From Patulibacter sp052039575 (GTDB lineage: Bacteria; Actinomycetota; Thermoleophilia; Solirubrobacterales; Solirubrobacteraceae), in NCBI GenBank assembly GCA_052039575.1, contig JBQGEK010000062.1, positions 1 to 7,087 of the forward strand: a stretch of 7,087 nucleotides of DNA, written 5' to 3'. This document shows, one piece after another, positions 1 to 4,960 of the stretch. The notes below the pieces were generated by a model. That model was not told the DNA's origin, ran no database searches, and saw only the letters and a list, made by a program, of their open reading frames with translations. Positions within the stretch are counted from its first letter, which is position 1; every line of letters starts with the position of its first letter. The position numbers and the translations under genes are program-made.

Positions 1-617
1 ACCGCACGATCATGTCGGTGATCATCGGCGGCTTCGGCGGCGAGACCGAGGGCAGCGCCGCCGGCGGTGCGTCCGGCAGCGGCGGCACCGTGACGTCGAC
101 GTCGGCGTCCGACGTCGCGATCCAGATGGCCTACGCCCGCCTGGTCGTGGTCGTCCCGGGCTACGGCATGGCTGTGTCGCAGGCGCAGCACGCGGTCCGC
201 GAGATGGCGAAGTTGCTGGAGGAGAAGGGCGTCGAGGTCAAGTACGCGATCCATCCGGTCGCGGGTCGTATGCCGGGGCACATGAACGTGCTGTTGGCGG
301 AGGCGGACGTGCCGTACGACCAGCTGAAGGAGATGGACGACATCAACGGCGAGTTCAAGCGCACGGACGTGTCGCTCGTGATCGGCGCCAACGACGTCAC
401 CAACCCGGACGCGCGCAACAAGACCGATAGCCCGATCTACGGCATGCCGATTCTCAACGTCGATGAGTCGGCGTCGACGATCGTGCTGAAGCGGTCGATG
501 AGCTCCGGGTACGCGGGGATCGACAACCCGTTGTTCACGGATCCGAAGACGAGCATGCTGTTCGGCGACGCGAAGGCGTCCGTCGAGGCGATCACGGAGG
601 AGCTGAAGGCGCTCTAG
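1..617 (+). CDS. pntB: NAD(P) transhydrogenase subunit beta (PntB), C-terminal fragment: domain III
   Basis: This is the 3' end of a gene that starts before the window. The reading frame is open from the first base: the complete codons from base 3 read R-T-I-M-S-V-I, and the preceding partial codon fits Asn, matching the NR(T/S)(I/F)xSVIxGGFG junction of PntB. The Met at 12 is therefore internal. Seen: the NADP(H)-binding Rossmann-like domain III with GYGMAV at 159-176, followed by HPVAGRMPGHMNVLLAEA, VIGANDVTNPDA, GMPILNVDES, KRSMSSGYAGIDNPLF and a terminal MLFGDAKASVEAI. These blocks are near-diagnostic for the family, and the end sits where PntB normally ends. In known enzymes, domain III at the cytoplasmic face binds NADP(H) and exchanges hydride with NAD(H) on PntA, coupled to proton movement through membrane domain II (upstream, not seen here). 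A Gly/Ser/Thr-rich stretch at about 33-105 forms the domain II-III linker. The TAG stop is at 615-617. Confidence 0.95.
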   Translation, partial: RTIMSVIIGGFGGETEGSAAGGASGSGGTVTSTSASDVAIQMAYARLVVVVPGYGMAVSQAQHAVREMAKLLEEKGVEVKYAIHPVAGRMPGHMNVLLAEADVPYDQLKEMDDINGEFKRTDVSLVIGANDVTNPDARNKTDSPIYGMPILNVDESASTIVLKRSMSSGYAGIDNPLFTDPKTSMLFGDAKASVEAITEELKAL

Positions 618-632
618 GCAGCGGCTTCGGCA

Positions 633-665
633 GGTCCGGACCGGTGCGAGCGCTCCGTCCGGACC
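633..665 (+). terminator. Possible hairpin terminator downstream of pntB
   Basis: Sixteen bases after the pntB stop, GGTCCGGAC (633-641) pairs perfectly with GTCCGGACC (657-665), giving a 9-bp GC-rich stem with a 15-base loop. A second short hairpin, CGGCCG (673-678) with CGGCCG (686-691), follows. There is no T-tract, so this is not a classical intrinsic terminator. GC-rich actinobacterial terminators often lack one, but the structure could equally be a regulatory palindrome. Confidence 0.35.
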
Positions 666-710
666 ACGGGAGCGGCCGGATCGTTCGGCCGCACCACGGT
701 TCCGGCCGGT
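659..710. repeat. Imperfect 22-bp direct repeat, 30-bp period, upstream of the 806-2617 gene
   Basis: Bases 659-680 and 689-710 are similar (17 of 22 identical by eye). Both contain ACCACGG followed three bases later by CGGCCGG. The unit lies in the gap between pntB and the next gene. If translated in the frame of that gene it would give the low-complexity RPxHGSGR-like repeat, which is one reason the upstream extension of that gene is not accepted as coding. Function unknown; it could be a degenerate binding site or simple GC-rich drift. Confidence 0.4.
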
Positions 711-790
711 CCGGTCGTCGCTCGAACCGCGGCGACCGGGCCGGCCTGCGTCGTTCCGGGCCACCCGGGGCCGCCCCGTCGCGGACCGAC

Positions 791-806
791 TGTGATACTT
801 GCCCGG
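791..806 (+). promoter_or_regulatory. Candidate extended -10 promoter feeding a leaderless GTG start
   Basis: TGT-GATACT at 791-799 fits an extended -10 element (TGn followed by a 4/6 match to TATAAT). The distance from its end to the GTG at 806 is six bases, so transcription would start at or beside the start codon itself. No SD-like purine run precedes the GTG, which fits a leaderless transcript, a common arrangement in actinobacteria. No convincing -35 hexamer is visible about 17 bases further up. This is a motif reading only. Confidence 0.35.
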
Positions 807-2617
807 TGCAGCGAATCGGTGGTCGTCTACGCGTGGGGGTGGCAGCGGCGGTGTTCGTGGGCCTCGGCCCAGGCACGGCAATGCAGGCGCAAGCCGCGAG
901 CACGGAGCCGGTGGCGCGGGTCTACGTCAGCCTGCCCCGGCAGGGTGACGGCGCGCCCTCGGCCGCGAAGATCGCGACGGGCCTGCGGACGGCGTTGGCC
1001 GAGCGCGGTGGCGTCGCCGGCGGGCACCGAATCCGGATCGTCTGGATGGACGGTGCCAAGGGAGCGCGGTGGAACCGCCAGCGGGTGGTCGCCAACGCTC
1101 GGCGCGCGGCCGCGGACCCGACGGCCGTCGCGTACGTCGGCGAGGGGAACTCCGAGGCTTCCGCCGTCTCGATGCCGATCGTCAACCGGGCCGGTCTCGC
1201 GCATCTGTCGCCGGTCAGCACCGCCACGGCGCTGACCGACGACGAGAACGCAGGTCGGTACCAGCCCACGGGGATCCAGACGTTCTTCCGCCCGATCCCG
1301 GGCGACGCGCGGCAGTCCGCGGCGTTGCTGTCTGCGGTGCGCCGGGCGGGCGCCCGCCATCGGGTCGTGGTCGTGGACGACGGCATGCTCTACGGCCGCG
1401 GCCTGACTCAGGGGTTCCGGGCCGGGGCGGAGCAGGCGCGAGTCCGCGTCGTCGGTGGGTACGTCGCCGACCGCGACGGGGCCGGGCTGCGGGCCTTGGC
1501 CTCTCGGGTCGCGGCGAAGCGGCCGACGGCGATCGTCTACGGCGGTGCTCCCTCGAGCGGGGCGGCACGGGTGCTGCGAGCGTTGCACCGCGCCGCCCCG
1601 AAGGCCGCGTTGTTCGGCGGCGACGCCCTGGCGCACGACGACTTCGTCAATCGGCTGGGCAGGGCTCAGAAGGCGCTGTGGATCACGTCACCGGCGGCGC
1701 ACGTCGACCCGCGTAGGAAGGCCGGTCGGGGGCTCGGGTCGCGCCCCGATCCGTTCTCGGTCTTCGCCCACAACGGCATGCGTGCCGTGCTGCGGGCGAT
1801 CGATCGAGCGGGTGGCGGCGGCTCGGTCACTCGCGCGAGCGTGCGAGAGGCGGTTTTCGACGGGTCGATCCAGCACGGTCTGTCCGGGTCGTGGAAACTC
1901 ACCGACCGAGGCGACAGCGTCTACGGGGTGTACGACCTCCTACGGGCGGCGAACGGCCGGATCAGCACGCCGGTCGATCGCGTGACCGAGAAGCTGGTCC
2001 GGCGAGCGCGCGAGGGGCGGAAGGCACCCGCGACGACGAGCGGCCGCGCAACGACGCGCACGCACGTCACCGGATCGCACCCGGGCCCGAGCCTTCCCGG
2101 ACTCGCCAATGCACTGACGCTCGACTCGAGGGACATCGAGACCGCGCTGATGATGGTGCAGTCCGAACGTACGCGGATGCTGGACGCGCAGCTTCAGGAT
2201 CAGATCCGCGAGGTCCAGGAACGCAACCGGCAGATCGCCCGGCTCAACGACGTTCTCGCCGGACTGAACGCCATCGTGGCGCGGTTCCCGGCTGGTTCGG
2301 CTGCGGGGGCTCGGCTGGACGCGTCGGGGACGGTCGACCAGTATGCCGCTGCCGTCGATGCTCTGCGGTCGGCAATCAGCAAGGCGGGCGTCACGCTCGA
2401 GCTCGGGGACGACGCGGGTAGCTGGACCAAGGGCGCGCTCGACCAGGCCGTAGCGCGGATCAAGGGCATGATCGACACCCAGAGCAACACTCAGCAGATG
2501 GACATGCTGCGCCTGCAGTCGCTGACGAACAAGCGCAACGAGGCGTTCGATGTGATGACCGAGTTCATCCGGAGGATGGAAGACGCCAGGAAAGACATCA
2601 TCGGCGACATGCGGTGA
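806..2617 (+). CDS. Secreted LivK-type ligand-binding protein fused to a C-terminal coiled-coil domain
   Basis: The frame is open from a GTG at 644. I choose the GTG at 806 because a good signal peptide starts there: a short Arg-containing n-region, hydrophobic core VGVAAAVFVGLG at about 10-21 and an AQA cleavage site at 28-30. It has no lipobox cysteine, so the product (603 aa) should be secreted without a lipid anchor. Residues about 36-390 resemble periplasmic-binding-protein type I (branched-chain amino acid / receptor family). Evidence is AYVGEGNSEASAVSMPIVNR at 109-128, then LAHLSPVSTATALT at 131-144, FFRP at 160-163, VVVVDDGMLYGRGL near 184, and a final YGVYDL near 373. Residues about 391-435 are a Thr/Arg/Pro/Gly linker. 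Residues 443-495 (from DIETALMM) form a long predicted helix or coiled coil, and 555-603 form a second helix ending NKRNEAFDVM...DIIGDMR. This tail is not part of the binding-protein family and raises the length well above the usual 380-420 aa. No permease or ATPase genes lie beside it, so transport is doubtful; sensing or surface binding is possible. The ligand is unknown. Confidence 0.8.
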   Translation: MQRIGGRLRVGVAAAVFVGLGPGTAMQAQAASTEPVARVYVSLPRQGDGAPSAAKIATGLRTALAERGGVAGGHRIRIVWMDGAKGARWNRQRVVANARRAAADPTAVAYVGEGNSEASAVSMPIVNRAGLAHLSPVSTATALTDDENAGRYQPTGIQTFFRPIPGDARQSAALLSAVRRAGARHRVVVVDDGMLYGRGLTQGFRAGAEQARVRVVGGYVADRDGAGLRALASRVAAKRPTAIVYGGAPSSGAARVLRALHRAAPKAALFGGDALAHDDFVNRLGRAQKALWITSPAAHVDPRRKAGRGLGSRPDPFSVFAHNGMRAVLRAIDRAGGGGSVTRASVREAVFDGSIQHGLSGSWKLTDRGDSVYGVYDLLRAANGRISTPVDRVTEKLVRRAREGRKAPATTSGRATTRTHVTGSHPGPSLPGLANALTLDSRDIETALMMVQSERTRMLDAQLQDQIREVQERNRQIARLNDVLAGLNAIVARFPAGSAAGARLDASGTVDQYAAAVDALRSAISKAGVTLELGDDAGSWTKGALDQAVARIKGMIDTQSNTQQMDMLRLQSLTNKRNEAFDVMTEFIRRMEDARKDIIGDMR

Positions 2618-2702
2618 GTGGTCCGGACGGGCCCGGGTCGGCGGGGACGCGTCGAGGCGTGACGGCGGACGTGCGTAGCAGGCTGCGGTAGCGCTCCGTT
2701 GC
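2618..2702. other. 85-base gap between convergent genes
   Basis: Two stop codons face each other here (TGA ending at 2617 on +, TGA complement at 2703-2705 on -). The gap begins with GGTCCGGAC (2620-2628), the same palindromic core seen after pntB, followed by the palindrome CCCGGG region near 2632. A short stem, GCGCT (2691-2695) with AGCGC (2705-2709), straddles the end of the minus-strand gene. No T-tract is present on either strand, so a bidirectional terminator is plausible but not demonstrated. Confidence 0.4.
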
Positions 2703-4169
2703 TCAGCGCACGATCCGCAGGGATATCGTCCGGGCCGTGGAGCGGTTGCCGGCGGCGTCGGTCGCGACGACGCGGAGGCGGTAGCGACCCGGGGACAGGC
2801 TCCGCTTGCCGACGCGCCCGGTGACGATGATCCGGCGGGTCCCACTCACGCGGAAGGTTCGCACCTGGACCGACTGCTCGCGCACGCAGCGCGTGGCGGT
2901 GGCGGATGGCGCGCGACCGACGCGGCAACGACCGCCGGACCGGTAGCCGTCGCGTACGCGCAGGAGCTGCATCCGGACGGTCGATCGCTCGTCGACGGCG
3001 ACCGTCACGCGCGTCGCGACACCGGTCCGGCCCGCTCGCTGCGCCCGCAGACGCGGCCCGGCCCGGAAGCGCGTCGGGAACGCCGACAACCGGAGGATCC
3101 GTGGCGCCGTACGGTCGGCCGGTGCCCGCCGGTCCGCCGGGGGCGTGGGGGACGGGCCATCGCCGCCTCCGCCGCCGCTCGGGGGTGGCTCGATCCCGGA
3201 GACGCGGGCGATCCGCTCGGCGTTCTCCAGGCCGACCCAGAGCGTGGTGCCGTCGGGGCCGGCGGTCAGGTACCGCGGACCGGAACCGGCGCTGAGCCCG
3301 CCGAGCGTCGTGTACGAGCCGTCCGGCCCGATCCGCCCGAGGGTGTGCTCGGCGAAGTTCGCGGTCCAGAAAGCTCCGTCGATCGCGCCCGCGATCCCGA
3401 ACGGGTCGGCACCCGGGGTCGGCTGGGTACGGAGCTCGCCGTCGGGCGCGAGTCGTCCGACGAACTGTGGGTCGGCGAGCGGATTGGTGAAGCCGACCGC
3501 CCCGCCGGGCAGTGTCGCGACGTCCATCACCCCGCCGCCGGTCGGGATCGCGGTGTACGTCCCGTCCGGCGCCATCCGGATCACGCGCCCGTTGGTGGTG
3601 CCGCCGAAGTCGGCGATCCAGAGCTGCCCGTCGGCGGAGGCGGCGATCCCGCGTGGATCGAGGTCGGGGACGACGAACGAGGTCGCGGCGGCCGGGTTGC
3701 CGGGTGGGATCCGGAGGACGCGGTCGCCGTTCGTGGTCCAGAGGTTGCCGTCGGGGCCGGTCACGATCTCGCGCGGGACCAGACCCGGGATCGCGAACGT
3801 GGTCGTGGCGCCTGGATCGAGCGGCGGCACACGGGCCACGGCGCCGGCGACGGTCAGCCAGAGGTTGCCGTCGGGGCCGGTCGTGACGCCCGTCGGGCCG
3901 GCCACGCCGGGCAGGTCGAACTCGGTGACGGTGCCGTCCGGGCGGACGCGGGCCACGTCGTTGACCCCGCCGATCGTGGCCCAGACGTTCCCGTCCGGGC
4001 CCGTCGCCAGGCGGACGGGCTTGTCCGACAGGGGGTACTCGCCGGTGATCGTCGGGGCCGACGTAGCGGGAACGGCGCCGACGAGGGTCGCGGTCACCGT
4101 CGCCGCGGCGAGCGTGGTGAGGCTCACCGTCGAGCGCCTGCGTGGTGCGTACGGGATACGTGGAGCCAT
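2703..4169 (-). CDS. Secreted seven-bladed beta-propeller protein (streptogramin lyase / Vgb-like superfamily) with C-terminal beta domain
   Basis: The start is set at the ATG complement at 4167-4169, because a signal peptide follows at once: Arg-rich n-region, hydrophobic stretch at about 15-34, TSA cleavage near 36-38. The open frame upstream is Arg/Ser-rich noise. Product 488 aa. Seven repeats spaced about 40 residues apart carry a GPDGNLW-type motif (57-63, 98-104, 138-144, 178-184, degenerate at 220-227, 262-268, 304-311), which predicts a seven-bladed propeller at 40-326. A Pro/Gly linker follows (327-351), then a beta-rich Arg-heavy domain (352-488) with two cysteines (about 415 and 428, perhaps a disulfide) and the signature GRYRLRVVATDAAGNRS near its end. 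Characterised Vgb enzymes open streptogramin B using a His/Glu/His set. This protein has a single histidine (275) after the signal peptide, so that chemistry is unlikely. A binding, scaffold or other secreted role is more probable. No strong SD is visible. Confident in fold and secretion, not in function. Confidence 0.8.
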   Translation of the reverse strand: MAPRIPYAPRRRSTVSLTTLAAATVTATLVGAVPATSAPTITGEYPLSDKPVRLATGPDGNVWATIGGVNDVARVRPDGTVTEFDLPGVAGPTGVTTGPDGNLWLTVAGAVARVPPLDPGATTTFAIPGLVPREIVTGPDGNLWTTNGDRVLRIPPGNPAAATSFVVPDLDPRGIAASADGQLWIADFGGTTNGRVIRMAPDGTYTAIPTGGGVMDVATLPGGAVGFTNPLADPQFVGRLAPDGELRTQPTPGADPFGIAGAIDGAFWTANFAEHTLGRIGPDGSYTTLGGLSAGSGPRYLTAGPDGTTLWVGLENAERIARVSGIEPPPSGGGGGDGPSPTPPADRRAPADRTAPRILRLSAFPTRFRAGPRLRAQRAGRTGVATRVTVAVDERSTVRMQLLRVRDGYRSGGRCRVGRAPSATATRCVREQSVQVRTFRVSGTRRIIVTGRVGKRSLSPGRYRLRVVATDAAGNRSTARTISLRIVR

Positions 4170-4225
4170 GCGTCCACGATCCCACGTTGCCTCGCCGCTG
4201 TCACCTGCGGCGGACGCAGGGACGA

Positions 4226-4260
4226 CGGGGTAGGGGCCCCGCCGTTCGCCGCCGACCCCG
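4226..4260 (-). terminator. Possible hairpin downstream of the coiled-coil lipoprotein gene
   Basis: Just past the lipoprotein stop codon (4270-4272), on the minus strand, CGGGGT (4260-4255) can pair with ACCCCG (4231-4226), enclosing a GC-rich loop that itself contains the palindrome GGGGCCCC (4233-4240). There is no T-tract. The rest of the 100-base gap (4170-4269) must hold the start signals of the propeller gene, but no clear promoter is visible, so the two genes could also be co-transcribed. Confidence 0.3.
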
Positions 4261-4269
4261 AATCCGCGG

Positions 4270-4641
4270 TCAGTTGCCGACGTTCTCGAGCTGCTTCTTC
4301 GCCTCTTCGAGCTGCTTCTTGGCCTCGTCGGGCAGGTCGCTGTCCTCGAGCCGCTTGATCGACTCCTCGGCCAACTTGCGGGCGTCGTTCTGCAGCTGCT
4401 GCGTCTGTTCCTGCAGCTGCTTGCGACCGTCCTCGGCGCTGAGCTCGCCGGACTGGATCTTCTGCGAGATCTCGCTGGCCTTCTTCTGCGCCTCGGAAGC
4501 CTGCTTCTGGATCTGCTGACCCTGTTCCTGGATGTCCTTGCCGACCTGCTCGGCGTCGTTGCCGTCGTCGCCACCGCAGGCGGTCAGTCCGGCGATGGCA
4601 CCGGTCGCCATCAGCAGGGCGAAGGTTCGGTTGTAGCGCAT
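4270..4641 (-). CDS. Small coiled-coil lipoprotein, function unknown
   Basis: Start chosen at the ATG complement at 4639-4641. It is preceded by AAGGAG (complement of 4653-4658, spacer 11 bases, slightly long) and begins a clear lipoprotein signal peptide. The frame stays open upstream but that part is basic, low-complexity sequence. Product 123 aa. Seen: MRYNRTFALL n-region, hydrophobic core to about residue 18, lipobox LTAC with Cys22 as the predicted lipidated residue, then GGDDGND as a flexible acidic spacer. Residues about 30-120 are rich in Glu, Lys, Gln and Ala with heptad-like spacing (for example EAKKQLEEAKKQLENV at the end), so a long helix or coiled coil is expected. It should sit on the outer face of the cytoplasmic membrane. 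The Lys/Gln richness differs from the Arg/Gly/Ala-rich neighbours. I do not recognise a named family; small helical lipoproteins of this type may be structural or bind an envelope partner. It shares orientation with the propeller gene downstream. Confidence 0.85.
   Translation of the reverse strand: MRYNRTFALLMATGAIAGLTACGGDDGNDAEQVGKDIQEQGQQIQKQASEAQKKASEISQKIQSGELSAEDGRKQLQEQTQQLQNDARKLAEESIKRLEDSDLPDEAKKQLEEAKKQLENVGN
4286..4326 (-). repeat. Two tandem near-identical 20-base units (21-base period) inside the lipoprotein gene
   Basis: Bases 4286-4305 and 4307-4326 match at 19 of 20 positions (TCGAGCTGCTTCTT core in both). Each 21-base period encodes one seven-residue heptad, read on the minus strand as the repeated AKKQLE unit. 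This suggests that the coiled coil lengthened by in-frame duplication of a heptad, and that its length could vary between strains by slippage. Confidence 0.7.
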
Positions 4642-4960
4642 GAGAGGGGGATCTCCTTGGCGTTGAGGTCGTGCGTTGCCGCGGGCAAGTTTGCCGGGTT
4701 TGCGCCGGGCGCGCGTGCGGAGCTGTGACCGTGGCCTCGATTTCTTCCTGCTGGAGGCGCCTTTCGCGGCAGGTAACCCCCCGATCCGGTGGTTGTTCGG
4801 TGTGCGCATGTGCACGCACCGAGCGGCTCCGCCATGATGCTGTAGTGCAAGAATGGCTCACGGGTGTGCACCGAGTGCTACCGTGGGTAGGAACAAATCG
4901 CGCGGCGCGGGGATGGCGCCGCCGCGACCGTGACGCGTTCGACCCCCGTTCGAGGACACC
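4642..4960. promoter_or_regulatory. Divergent intergenic region between the lipoprotein (-) and fadE24-like (+) genes
   Basis: This 319-base stretch has no credible gene; the small open frames crossing it are Arg/Cys-rich and have no start signals. It must hold promoters for both flanking genes. On the + strand the best -10-like candidate is TGC-TACCGT (4876-4884, extended -10 / TAnnnT pattern), about 77 bases before the fadE24-like ATG, without a clear -35. Short inverted repeats are GGCAA-GT-TTGCC (4684-4695), GTGCG-8 bases-CGCAC (4802-4819) and GGTG-TG-CACC (4863-4872). The word GCACCGAG occurs twice (4816-4823 and 4868-4875), 52 bases apart. These could be operator sites for a fatty-acid-responsive regulator, but nothing identifies the protein. 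No clear promoter is visible for the minus-strand gene. Confidence 0.4.

Noticed and set aside
659..710. CRISPR-like or mobile-element terminal repeats
   Set aside because: Only two imperfect copies with an 8-base gap, no further units, no transposase gene and no target-site duplication.
644..805. N-terminal extension of the binding-protein gene from the GTG at 644
   Set aside because: It would put 54 Arg/Gly/Pro-rich, repeat-derived residues in front of a well-formed signal peptide, overlaps the hairpin after pntB and has no SD. The GTG at 806 is preferred.
806..2617. Annotation as a component of a branched-chain amino acid ABC importer
   Set aside because: No permease or ATPase genes are adjacent, there is no lipoprotein anchor, and the coiled-coil tail is foreign to importer-binding proteins.
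2132..2617. A type III secretion locus
   Set aside because: Only the tail's helical ending suggests it; no secretion ATPase, secretin, export-apparatus or chaperone gene is in the window, and the apparent host is an actinobacterium.
3145..4233. Long plus-strand open frame opposite the propeller gene
   Set aside because: It is the antisense of the repeated GPDGNLW codons (hence its periodic LPSGPV pattern). No RBS or recognisable domain was seen, while the minus strand has signal peptide, propeller repeats and a C-terminal domain.
4170..4574. Upstream extension of the propeller gene through the lipoprotein region
   Set aside because: The extension overlaps the lipoprotein gene in another frame and reads as Arg/Ser-rich noise; the signal peptide begins at 4169.
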